This document shows, in pieces, positions 24,401 through 31,907 of a stretch of 64,000 nt of DNA; position 1 is the first letter of the stretch, and each line of letters starts with the position of its first letter. The notes below the pieces were generated by a model. The model saw only the letters and a list, made by a program, of their open reading frames with translations, did no database searches and had not been told where the DNA came from. Both the position numbers and the translations under genes were made by a program. Source of the DNA: an uncultured Veillonella sp. (GTDB taxonomy: Bacteria > Bacillota > Negativicutes > Veillonellales > Veillonellaceae); NCBI GenBank assembly GCA_900538355.1, contig UPXS01000002.1, positions 1 to 64,000 on the forward strand. The letters are read 5' to 3'.

Positions 24401-26581
24401 ATGGCACATGATGGCTCTAATAGACCGCAATCTCCGTTCAGATCTAACTCTGCGATTGGTTCTGCAAAAGCTAATATGTACGATGCGAATCGTCATAGCT
24501 TTGAACAACGCTTGCGCCTAGGATTCGATGCTCGCCTCAATGAGTTCACCAATCTTAAAGTTATCGGTAGTGCAACTGGTATGAGCGGTGTTGATACAAG
24601 CTGGACACAATCCGATTCTAAAGGCTTTAACCATCAACGAATCGACACAGTTAATCTCACAAGACGCGTTAAAAAATGGGATGTATCTGTGGGTCGCTTA
24701 ACAGAACCTATGGGTGCTAGTGGCTACTGGTTTGGTCAATCTTATGATGGCGTTCGCGCTGTATGGAATGGTCATGACTCACAAGTTCGTATCGGTGTTG
24801 GTACGTTCAAACATAGTACTGGTATTACAGATTCTGCTTATACACATGCAGTCCATGAAGTTATTTACAGACCTCCAACAGCGGCTGAATTGATTGGTAT
24901 TAACCGTGATGAGTTCCCATACGATATTAATAGTGCTACAAAAACTGGCTCTGATGGTGAGAAAAAATCAACTGAAGATGCAGCAGCACCAGATAGTCCT
25001 AATGGTATCTATGATTCTACTTACAAAGGTAAGACAGATAGCATCTACTTCTATCAACAGCTTAAAGGCTTACAAGATGAATATGAAGCTTATAAGGAGT
25101 CATTAGATCTTAGCTGGAGCAATCCAAACCGGGATCAAGAAATGGCAAAAGCTGATGCTAAATTAAAAGAGACTCAACAAAAACAAGCTCAAATCATGGG
25201 CCATTTACAAGATATTCTTACAAAAGCATATCCTATAGATATGGCTGGGAAGAAATTCTCTCTCGATATTCCATCTGGTGGTTATGCAATGTATGAAATC
25301 ACTAATAAGCATACAGGAGAAAAACTCTATAAGACAGGGGACATTATGTATAATGTGAACTCCTCCTTATACCCTGAATACTTAAAAGAAAAGGCTAAAG
25401 GTCTTATCGTATCTACGGATAATAAAGATGCGTTAGTAAATCCTAAGGCCTATATTGAAAAACATGGTGATGAGATCAATCAATCCGTAGCAGAAATAGC
25501 TAAATATAATGCTACAGATAACTGGAGTAATTATAACAATAGTGAGCTCGATGTTGTTTGGGTTAAACAGCCAGATGGTACTTACAAACAATCCTATGAT
25601 TACTATGGACAACCATCTAGTGATTATGAGTTCACTGGTTATTTAGGTGCTAAAACGTATAAATACGATAGTGGTAGCTATGTATTTAGCGATTATGATG
25701 CTAAAGATGCAATTTATAAAAAGAACTTTACAATGGTCTCTAACGACTGGGGTGAAGGTAGTTCTGATTATGGTTGGGGCATGACACCAGCAATGTACAA
25801 CTATTTATACAATCTTGAAAAAGTTGTACATGATGCAGAGTCTGAAAATAAATTACCTCGTGAAGCAATAGGCAAGATCATCGGTAATTTGATTCGTACA
25901 GAAGGTGTAGTTCTTGAAAAAGATACTGTACCAGCCATTGATAAAGCGGCCTTTGTTCAATACAAGAAACAAATAGGCTCTCGTCTTGGGTTACAAGCAT
26001 GGTATTTACGCTCCTTTGGCGGTAAAACACATACATACTTAAATGCGAACGGTAACGGCAATGATGAATATAACTTCTCAAATGTAGCTCAAGTATTCGG
26101 TATTGGCGCTAAATACCAATTAGGTGCTAATGCTTCTGTTACCGTTGATTACGGTCAAAACCGTTCTAACCTAGGGCGTTACTTAAATGGTAATACAATA
26201 TATCAACATGAACGGGGTACTGCGGACTTTGCTCTTAAAGGTCATCAAATGGGTGGTACACCTCACTTCTGGATGGCCCGCTTAGACATTGGTCGTGCTG
26301 ATCTAGATGTTCCAAAATCTTGGAATGCATTTATCGACTATAAATACTTTGAACATGGTTCATTCTTTGGCGGTAATGGTACTGGTGCTGTACCAGATCG
26401 TTATCTCGATGGTATTCGTAGCTTCACATTTGGTGCGGGCTATGTACCACGCAAGGATTTACTCCTTGAAGCATTCTATACATTTGATGCGAAGGGCACT
26501 AATAAACGAGATACTTTATATGGTAGTGAAAGCTTTAAGTTAGGCGATTATACAAGAATTCAAGGGACCTACAGGTTCTAA
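21497..26581 (+). CDS. TonB-dependent receptor fused to a second outer-membrane beta-barrel
   Basis: 1694 residues, about twice a normal receptor. After a signal peptide (residues 1-29) come a typical plug (SVEDIIFTQTGVSRT, then SDAIGGVVNIITKK near 155) and a 22-strand-type barrel that ends near residue 893 with YRVGVNLKFG, the usual last strand. A Gly/Ser/Thr-rich linker (about 894-935) follows. A second barrel-like part begins LVGDYRARW and EQRLRLGFDARLNEF and ends in a terminal Phe (IQGTYRF). Within it, residues about 1125-1480 look soluble, including a helical Gln/Lys/Glu-rich stretch near 1180-1240. There is no second signal peptide. TonB-dependent uptake of haem or another iron source is inferred from the neighbours ExbB, ExbD, TonB and HutW. 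GAGGAGGG precedes the ATG. Confidence 0.9.
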   Translation: MDRWGHTKRAIILSSAVALWLSAPLVVWAENATVTTDVVHVKGTWAEEEAKLNSQQVQIITKKDIEKKQAKSVEDIIFTQTGVSRTVDAMGRVGVSIRGAEARHTLILVDGQPVLGDFDKYSGAADEVQRLGTENVERIEVIQGAASAKYGSDAIGGVVNIITKKAQKKPTLQLNAEGMRRKSDGDTFPFQNFFIRADSGQMGKLKVGLSGSKRDLMPVLASVKRRDSGMAFDYAKHNFKPNVLRYYGDAADIGLVATYEANDKNKFEMRLNRYTEDLVRDVKHSDSDLEPQQHFKRTADRNTANLQWSSRAGKSDWTVETNYSRIKENDVALISYTGRSAYEGSNELRYIDNIDHRQLDIRANANTQLNKNHLLSYGVSYAREEGSGSRLKSSPHTSTMYIDPWEYDKSLLVDKLDRLVRRKGDNSIKVYSHIHDYKFINSGGGMPQWDMDYEYYGAETDAQKPGITYDDYINYGLSESRLSDWSSTSPNNQPVTDEFKARYKALEDRLKAENPVLSATRANIVGDYFKYGESNDPEMRKKAPKLNGKAFLEEYRSRDQRLTTGSGTIRKLNAYVSDTWQVNKNLTLSPILRFDNSSLFGSNLSASLGMTYNVKGNTHRRFKANVGTGYTEPGMGELWYNWEMYASNPVGIGVAKLGWYWAGNPNLKPEKSVNFDMSLEGENKNTYARVGVFHNRIKNYMSVYFTGDFMDFAPYLKGDAKYQRAPDMIYSFKNIGKAEITGVQAEVQQKFGKYWSGKLGYTYLHAINKSDPSMPRQLLDKPMHKVDIGITYDNPKSGWNGSIWGDYYINMLDSNTLNNGGNYWPDILSGDAGVYNKQTYEKKTFGIWNVMVQKRFNKNAMMYFGINNIFNHRDDDRATQERVYRVGVNLKFGGGDSSKTTAIGKTKDGAKGSVTGANVASTTGEVANGESGVQNVSDVVRLTDFIRSDFDATKERGVTLVGDYRARWMAHDGSNRPQSPFRSNSAIGSAKANMYDANRHSFEQRLRLGFDARLNEFTNLKVIGSATGMSGVDTSWTQSDSKGFNHQRIDTVNLTRRVKKWDVSVGRLTEPMGASGYWFGQSYDGVRAVWNGHDSQVRIGVGTFKHSTGITDSAYTHAVHEVIYRPPTAAELIGINRDEFPYDINSATKTGSDGEKKSTEDAAAPDSPNGIYDSTYKGKTDSIYFYQQLKGLQDEYEAYKESLDLSWSNPNRDQEMAKADAKLKETQQKQAQIMGHLQDILTKAYPIDMAGKKFSLDIPSGGYAMYEITNKHTGEKLYKTGDIMYNVNSSLYPEYLKEKAKGLIVSTDNKDALVNPKAYIEKHGDEINQSVAEIAKYNATDNWSNYNNSELDVVWVKQPDGTYKQSYDYYGQPSSDYEFTGYLGAKTYKYDSGSYVFSDYDAKDAIYKKNFTMVSNDWGEGSSDYGWGMTPAMYNYLYNLEKVVHDAESENKLPREAIGKIIGNLIRTEGVVLEKDTVPAIDKAAFVQYKKQIGSRLGLQAWYLRSFGGKTHTYLNANGNGNDEYNFSNVAQVFGIGAKYQLGANASVTVDYGQNRSNLGRYLNGNTIYQHERGTADFALKGHQMGGTPHFWMARLDIGRADLDVPKSWNAFIDYKYFEHGSFFGGNGTGAVPDRYLDGIRSFTFGAGYVPRKDLLLEAFYTFDAKGTNKRDTLYGSESFKLGDYTRIQGTYRF

Positions 26582-26616
26582 TGTTCAGTCTGTAAACAGG
26601 CAGAAAGGTTATTAAA

Positions 26617-27234
26617 ATGGAAAATTTAAATTATGTCATTCACTTGTTTCATAGTGGCGGGTATGTAATGTATCCATTGTTACTCTTGTCTTTCATGGTT
26701 ATCGCTATCGCTGTAGAACGGGCTTTCTTTTATCATAAGTATGCAGGTAAGACATTCGTTGTTACTCATGCTGTAAATGAGCTAGCAAAATTACAAAAGT
26801 GGGACGAAATTGATAAGGTCCTTAAAGAAAATCCATCTATCGCAAGCCGTATTGCGGAAGCTGGTCTCCATAATGCATCTAGCGAAGAAGCTATGAAGAC
26901 TGCTTTTTCAGATCAAATGGGGGTTGATGCGGTTGGTTTCCGTAAATATATGGATTACCTAAGCGCTACTGTTACAATCTCTCCACTATTAGGCTTGCTT
27001 GGTACTGTTACAGGTATGATTGGTTCCTTTAGTATTCTCGATGCTGGTGCTGGTGCATCCGCTATTACTGGTGGCGTTGGTGAAGCCCTTATTGCCACAG
27101 CGTCTGGTTTGTGTGTAGCCATCATGGCATTTATTGTGTACACATTCTTTAGCCATCGTTTAGATTCTATTATTAATCAAATCGAAGGTATGTGTGTGAA
27201 CATCGTTAGTGCTAAGCGAGAAGGGTGGAATTAA
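26617..27234 (+). CDS. exbB: ExbB/MotA/TolQ-type proton channel protein
   Basis: 205 residues with three membrane segments in the ExbB/TolQ arrangement: one near residues 15-35 and two near 110-190. The conserved block ATVTISPLLGLLGTVTGMIGSF is diagnostic. It forms the inner-membrane proton channel that energises TonB. The gene lies 35 bases after the receptor and directly before exbD and tonB, so it is the dedicated motor of this uptake system. TolQ is excluded as the better name by the operon context. Confidence 0.95.
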   Translation: MENLNYVIHLFHSGGYVMYPLLLLSFMVIAIAVERAFFYHKYAGKTFVVTHAVNELAKLQKWDEIDKVLKENPSIASRIAEAGLHNASSEEAMKTAFSDQMGVDAVGFRKYMDYLSATVTISPLLGLLGTVTGMIGSFSILDAGAGASAITGGVGEALIATASGLCVAIMAFIVYTFFSHRLDSIINQIEGMCVNIVSAKREGWN

Positions 27235-27236
27235 TT

Positions 27237-27644
27237 ATGAACCTACAAAGCTTTCGTATGAAAACAAAGCCTGAATTCATGATTATCCCAATGATTGATA
27301 TTATCTTCTTCTTGTTGGTATTCTTCATGATGAACAGCTTGCAAACAGTTGCTCAAAAGGCGTTATCTGTGCAATTACCACAAGCTACAAGTGCCTCTGC
27401 ACCGGCTCAATTACCTGTAGTACTTACATTAGATGCAGAAGGACATATTACAATTGATAATAAGCCAATGAGCATTGATGATGCTGAAGCCATGGTTAAA
27501 CAACGCATTCAGGAAAATCCGAATGCCAGTGTTATCTTGCAAGCGGATAAACGAGCTGCCCATGGTCAAGTTGTAGCGATTATGGATATGTTAAAACAAT
27601 CTGGCGTTAAACGCTTGGCGATTGCAGCCGAACAGAAAGGATAA
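27237..27644 (+). CDS. exbD: ExbD-type biopolymer transport protein
   Basis: 135 residues. One N-terminal membrane segment (IIPMIDIIFFLLVFFMM) carries the essential Asp of ExbD/TolR, followed by a periplasmic domain. It pairs with ExbB as the stator of the TonB motor. The frame is open from a GTG at 27225, but the ATG at 27237, two bases past the exbB stop and after AAGGGTGG, is the better start. Confidence 0.93.
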   Translation: MNLQSFRMKTKPEFMIIPMIDIIFFLLVFFMMNSLQTVAQKALSVQLPQATSASAPAQLPVVLTLDAEGHITIDNKPMSIDDAEAMVKQRIQENPNASVILQADKRAAHGQVVAIMDMLKQSGVKRLAIAAEQKG

Positions 27645-27646
27645 CT

Positions 27647-28441
27647 ATGGGACTAGGCATATCATGGAAAAAAGCAGCCATTATATCCGCCGTAGTTCAT
27701 CTTATAGCTCTCTTTATTGCGGTCATCTTTTTCGTAGTGGTTCCAGCCATTCAAAATATGGAAACCTATGAAGTCGATCTTACACAAAGTGTTCTCGATG
27801 ATGGCGGTAGTGGTCATGCTGGCGGTGGTGGCGGCAATAGGGCAGACCTATTCCCAAAACCGTTGTCTGCTGATGAAGTAGCGGCAAGAACAAAGGCTGT
27901 TGTAGCAAATATAGATCCATCTACTGCAACAGATATTCCTGATGCAGTAGATGTACCCCAAAAAGGCGGCGAACATAAAGGTCATAACTCTGGTGATAAT
28001 TCTGCAGGTGGTTCCGGCCCTGGTACTGGTGGCGGCTCTGGCGGTGGTAATGGTACAGGTGTTGGCACTGGCAATGGCGATGGTCAAGGTCAGGGAAATG
28101 GCAATGGTAATGGCAATGGTAATGGTGATAGTCATGGTACAGTGAAAGCTGCCTTTGATACGGAGGGATTCCGTGCGAGAGTGCAAAATAATGCACAAAT
28201 GCCTTCCATGGCTTTAAAAAGAAAGTTACAAGGTGATGTAACTGTACAAGTTACATTAGATACAAATGGTAACCTTATTGGTCAAAGCATTGTATCGTCT
28301 ACAAATGAAATCTTTAATGATGCGGCTATGTCTGCAGTAGTTGCAGCAACACCATATCAAAATCTAACTGGAGCAGATATTGATATCAATGTACCAGTCG
28401 AGTTTAGAGGTCACGAATCATCTGATGATGAAGATGAATAG
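27647..28441 (+). CDS. tonB: TonB energy-transducing protein with Gly/Asn-rich linker
   Basis: 264 residues: a short cytoplasmic start, one membrane anchor (about 10-35), a long periplasmic spacer and a C-terminal TonB domain (about 175-255; LQGDVTVQVTLDTNGNLIGQSIV). It connects the ExbBD motor with the receptor's TonB box. The spacer of most TonB proteins is Pro-Glu/Pro-Lys rich. Here it is Gly-rich with a run of alternating Gly-Asn (about residues 130-162), encoded by GGCAATGGTAAT-type repeats, and it contains few prolines. The acidic tail ends in DDEDE. It lies two bases after exbD. Confidence 0.92.
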   Translation: MGLGISWKKAAIISAVVHLIALFIAVIFFVVVPAIQNMETYEVDLTQSVLDDGGSGHAGGGGGNRADLFPKPLSADEVAARTKAVVANIDPSTATDIPDAVDVPQKGGEHKGHNSGDNSAGGSGPGTGGGSGGGNGTGVGTGNGDGQGQGNGNGNGNGNGDSHGTVKAAFDTEGFRARVQNNAQMPSMALKRKLQGDVTVQVTLDTNGNLIGQSIVSSTNEIFNDAAMSAVVAATPYQNLTGADIDINVPVEFRGHESSDDEDE

Positions 28442-28486
28442 AAGTATCTATGTAATAGACCTATCTATGAATTAAAGGAGATAATT

Positions 28487-29005
28487 ATGAAATCCATCAT
28501 TTTATATTCATCCCTCACGGGAAATACTAAAAGTGTAGCGGAAGCAATGGCTTCCGTCATGCCTGAAGGTACGCTTTGCGTTCCTGTAAAAGAGGCGCCT
28601 GAGAATTTAGGAGATTATGATACAGTATTTGTAGGTTTCTGGGTAGACCGAGGCACAGCCAATAAAGAGGCTGCCAAGTTAATTGAAACCTTAACAAATC
28701 CTAATGTCGTGTTTTTTGCTACCTTAGGTATGTATGCAGATTCCGATCATGCTCGTGAAAGTATCGAAAAAGCATCTGAGTTATTACAAAATAAGGAATC
28801 CCTTGTAGATGGCTTCGTATGCCAAGGTAAAATCGATCCTAAAGTCATCGAAATGATGTATAAAATGTTCCCACCTGGATCGGCTCATGGTCAAAGTCCT
28901 GAACGCGATGCGTTACATAAGGCGGCTGAGACACATCCTGATGAACAAGACTTTGCAAATGCAAAAGAATTTACAAAATCTGTACTTGCAAAGTTGCAAG
29001 CCTAA
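28487..29005 (+). CDS. Flavodoxin-family protein
   Basis: 172 residues. The FMN phosphate-binding loop YSSLTGNTKSVAEAM (residues 7-21) and the GDYDTVFVGFWVDRGTA and FFATLGMYADSD loops are those of flavodoxins. It is a small cytoplasmic electron carrier. Its place between tonB and the HutW-type radical SAM gene suggests it supplies electrons for haem breakdown, as flavodoxin does for ChuW-type enzymes in the known system. A BilS-like role in tetrapyrrole reduction is an alternative. AAGGAG precedes the ATG. Confidence 0.88.
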   Translation: MKSIILYSSLTGNTKSVAEAMASVMPEGTLCVPVKEAPENLGDYDTVFVGFWVDRGTANKEAAKLIETLTNPNVVFFATLGMYADSDHARESIEKASELLQNKESLVDGFVCQGKIDPKVIEMMYKMFPPGSAHGQSPERDALHKAAETHPDEQDFANAKEFTKSVLAKLQA

Positions 29006-29024
29006 ACTGAAAGGGGATTGGAGT

Positions 29025-30665
29025 ATGAGTTTAGCAAGTTTCTTTGAATCCATTCCGGAGAAACAACGCAATCTACAACTAGGTTTAGAATGCGATAATC
29101 CGATGAGTGGTGCATTCCCTCATAAACGGGTTGTTCATGCAGGTCTCAATGGTGTTTTGGTTTCTCCAAAGGAAACACAAGCTGTTTGGGATACCTTAAT
29201 GAATGGCACGCCTAAAAAAGGTGAAATGCAATGCGCCTATATTCACATTCCGTTTTGTAAGACAAAATGCACATACTGTGGGTTCTTCCAAAACGGTACG
29301 AGTCAAAACGTGGAAGATCAATACATTGATGGTCTTATTAGCGAATTAAAGCTGGCTAGTGAACGTCCTAGATTAAAAGATGGTTTAATCCACGCCTTGT
29401 TTATCGGTGGTGGCACGCCAACATCATTATCTCCAGCAAACTCTGAAAGATTGTTGAAAGCCATTAAAGAGTATTTGCCACTAGCTAATGATTATGAGTT
29501 GACCTTAGAAGGTCGTATTCACGATTTGATTCCTGAAAATCTCGATGTATGGATGGCAAATGGCGTTAACCGTATGTCCATTGGGGTACAATCTTTCAAC
29601 ACAGAGGTACGCCAAATGGTGGGACGTTTAGATACAAAAGAAACCGTATTAGAACGTCTAGCAGCTTTAAAAGCCTATGGTCAATGCTCTGTTGTTATCG
29701 ACTTAATTTATGGTTTGCCAGGACAAACGATGGAGGTTTGGGAACAAGACTTAGCCGATTTAGTTAGTTCTGGTGTAGATGGTGCAGACCTCTATCAATT
29801 GAATGTATTTGATGGTAGCGATCTTAATAAAGATATTGCAAAAGGCAAGGTGCCCGCAGCAGCTACAACAGCTATGCAAGGGGATATGTTCGAGTTTGGT
29901 CGCAAATACTTAGACGAGCGTTCCTATCGTCGATTGAGCGCGGCTCACTGGAGTGCGAACAACCGTGAACGTAGCTTTTATAACATCCTAGCTAAAGCTG
30001 GCGTTCCGATGTTCCCATTCGGCAGTGGTGCCGGTGGTAATGTCGATGGGTACGGCATGATGTTACATCGTGCATTAAAACCGTACGAAGATATGGTCAG
30101 CCGCGGTGAAAAACCATTTATGGCACTCATGAAGCAAAGTGATTTACAACCTATCGTAAATCAAGTGGTAAGCCAGCTTGAACAAGGTTTTCTCAATATT
30201 AAGAGCTTAACTGAATTAGATGCAAAACTAGATGAATTAAACTGGCTTTATAAATTATGGGAAAAACGTGGTCTCGTAGCTTACAATGGTTTGCTTTATA
30301 AGTTGACTGCAGCCGGTGAATTCTGGACGGTAAATCTTACACAAAGTACATTAGAAGCCGTTGAGTATATCATGACTGGTAAAAACTCCTTTGCTATGGA
30401 GGCAGTAGCAGCTCAAGATACTAAAACAACGTCTAAAGATAATCCTAATCAAGAGGTACGTGGCATTGGCCAAGGTAAAGCTAATATTTCGGTACCAACT
30501 GATGAGGATTCAGAAGCGCAACGCAAGGAAGCTCTCATTGCAAAAGCAAAGGCAGAAATCGCTAAAAGCGGTGCTTCTGGTGAGTCAGCAAATCGAATGG
30601 TACAAGCTATGTACAATTTGAGTGCTGACGAAATTGAATATATGATGGAACGTATGATGTCTTAA
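29025..30665 (+). CDS. hutW: HutW/ChuW-type radical SAM heme-utilisation enzyme
   Basis: 546 residues. The radical SAM cluster motif is CKTKCTYC (C78, C82, C85), with GGGTP near residue 130 and the HemN-like QSFN block. HutW/ChuW enzymes open the porphyrin ring without oxygen and release iron, which suits an anaerobe with this receptor operon. The protein is about 100 residues longer than ChuW; the extra C-terminal part is Lys/Ala/Glu-rich and ends in a helical Met/Glu-rich stretch. The frame is open from 28887, but AAGGGG and the ATG at 29025 mark the start. HemW/HemN is less likely given the context. Confidence 0.85.
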   Translation: MSLASFFESIPEKQRNLQLGLECDNPMSGAFPHKRVVHAGLNGVLVSPKETQAVWDTLMNGTPKKGEMQCAYIHIPFCKTKCTYCGFFQNGTSQNVEDQYIDGLISELKLASERPRLKDGLIHALFIGGGTPTSLSPANSERLLKAIKEYLPLANDYELTLEGRIHDLIPENLDVWMANGVNRMSIGVQSFNTEVRQMVGRLDTKETVLERLAALKAYGQCSVVIDLIYGLPGQTMEVWEQDLADLVSSGVDGADLYQLNVFDGSDLNKDIAKGKVPAAATTAMQGDMFEFGRKYLDERSYRRLSAAHWSANNRERSFYNILAKAGVPMFPFGSGAGGNVDGYGMMLHRALKPYEDMVSRGEKPFMALMKQSDLQPIVNQVVSQLEQGFLNIKSLTELDAKLDELNWLYKLWEKRGLVAYNGLLYKLTAAGEFWTVNLTQSTLEAVEYIMTGKNSFAMEAVAAQDTKTTSKDNPNQEVRGIGQGKANISVPTDEDSEAQRKEALIAKAKAEIAKSGASGESANRMVQAMYNLSADEIEYMMERMMS

Positions 30666-30762
30666 ATTTATAGTACACCTTGAATCTAACAACCCTTTCC
30701 AATAACGACATATACTAAACGAGACATAGTACGTGACATATAGTACTCTTTGTAGTACAGAG

Positions 30763-30796
30763 AAACCCCAGACATTAGTCTGGGGTTTACTTTTTA
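30763..30796 (+). terminator. Terminator of the iron/heme operon
   Basis: AAACCCCAGAC pairs with GTCTGGGGTTT and is followed by a T-rich tract. Confidence 0.9.
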
Positions 30797-30884
30797 TAGA
30801 ACGAAAGGTATTCTGTAATTATATGAATCACTAATAAGAAAATTGGCTATCTTATGGAGATGCCTTTGGGAGGGTAGTATAAGT

Positions 30885-31901
30885 ATGTTTCCTCAAAAAA
30901 ATATAGATATCGTAGGCATTGGGGCTAGTACGCTAGATCGATTTATCGTAGTGGATCATTACCCAACAGGCCGCGAGGTACAGCAAGTTGTTTCATCCAC
31001 TACTGATGGTGGTGGCCCTGTGGCAACAGCGTTAGCAGTAGCCGGTAAATATGGTGCTCGTACTGTCATGATTGATAGTATTGGTGATGATATGGTGGGG
31101 CGTCATATTTTAGATGATTTTGCAAAATACAATGTAAATACGGATGCGATCCAAGTTGAACGAGGTGCTAACAGTGGCGTTGCTACCATTCTCGTAAAAC
31201 ATAGCACCGGAGAGCGGGCCGTATTTTTTGAACGCTCTACAGCTGTGGAACCAGAATTCCTAGATGCTCATAAACAGTTAATTGATAATTCCTTTATATT
31301 GCATATTAATGGACGTCATAGAATACTCATGTGCGCTGCTATGGATGTAGCAAAGGATGTGGGTACCATTATTTCCCTTGACGGTGGTGCACAGCGCTAC
31401 GATGAAGGGATGAAGCCAATCACGGAAGATAGTCATATTGTTATCGTTGCTCGTGATTATGCTGAAAAATATACGGGTACTACCAATCTAGAAGAGGCGT
31501 GTCGTATCATTCACAACCGAGGCGCTCTCATTGCTGGCGTTACAGATGGAGCAAATGGTAGTTATTTTGTGTGGCCTGATGGCACTGCTTATCGTTGTGA
31601 GCCGTTTCCTCAAGACTCTGTAGTTGATACAACAGGGGCAGGGGATAGTTTCCATGGTGCCTTTTTAGCTAAACTTTCTAATATTTTACATAGTGAGAGT
31701 GCTAAAGTAAGTTCGACGAATGCGGTTCAAGGTGATACCTCTTTATGTGCTATTGAGTTACTTAAAGGCTGTGCCCATAGTGACTTGGAAAAAGCGGCTA
31801 CCTTTGCATCAGCTGTAGCGTCTTTAAATACACAAGGTATTGGCGGGCGAAGTCCTTTGCCGAGCCTAGATCAAGTTCATAAATTAATGGGATTGGAGTA
31901 A
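30885..31901 (+). CDS. PfkB-family carbohydrate kinase
   Basis: 338 residues of the ribokinase/PfkB fold. The N-terminal GIGASTLDRFIVVDHYP and the C-terminal signature DTTGAGDSFHGAFLAKL, with the catalytic Asp, are both clear. It phosphorylates a sugar or nucleoside with ATP; the substrate cannot be read from sequence. A Ser/Thr-rich insert of about 25 residues lies shortly after the signature (around residue 270-285). The frame is open from a TTG at 30843, but GGGAGGG at 30868-30874 points to the ATG at 30885. The K+ transporter genes follow within six bases. Confidence 0.88.
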   Translation: MFPQKNIDIVGIGASTLDRFIVVDHYPTGREVQQVVSSTTDGGGPVATALAVAGKYGARTVMIDSIGDDMVGRHILDDFAKYNVNTDAIQVERGANSGVATILVKHSTGERAVFFERSTAVEPEFLDAHKQLIDNSFILHINGRHRILMCAAMDVAKDVGTIISLDGGAQRYDEGMKPITEDSHIVIVARDYAEKYTGTTNLEEACRIIHNRGALIAGVTDGANGSYFVWPDGTAYRCEPFPQDSVVDTTGAGDSFHGAFLAKLSNILHSESAKVSSTNAVQGDTSLCAIELLKGCAHSDLEKAATFASAVASLNTQGIGGRSPLPSLDQVHKLMGLE

Positions 31902-31907
31902 GGTCGT

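Noticed and set aside
28050..28140. Repeat array resembling a CRISPR or VNTR locus
   Set aside because: The repeats are short, in frame, without spacers, and encode the Gly-Asn stretch of TonB.
27848..28198. Two overlapping minus-strand frames opposite the tonB spacer
   Set aside because: Their low-complexity Thr/Ile and His/Tyr repeats are the antisense of the Gly-Asn repeat, with no start signals.
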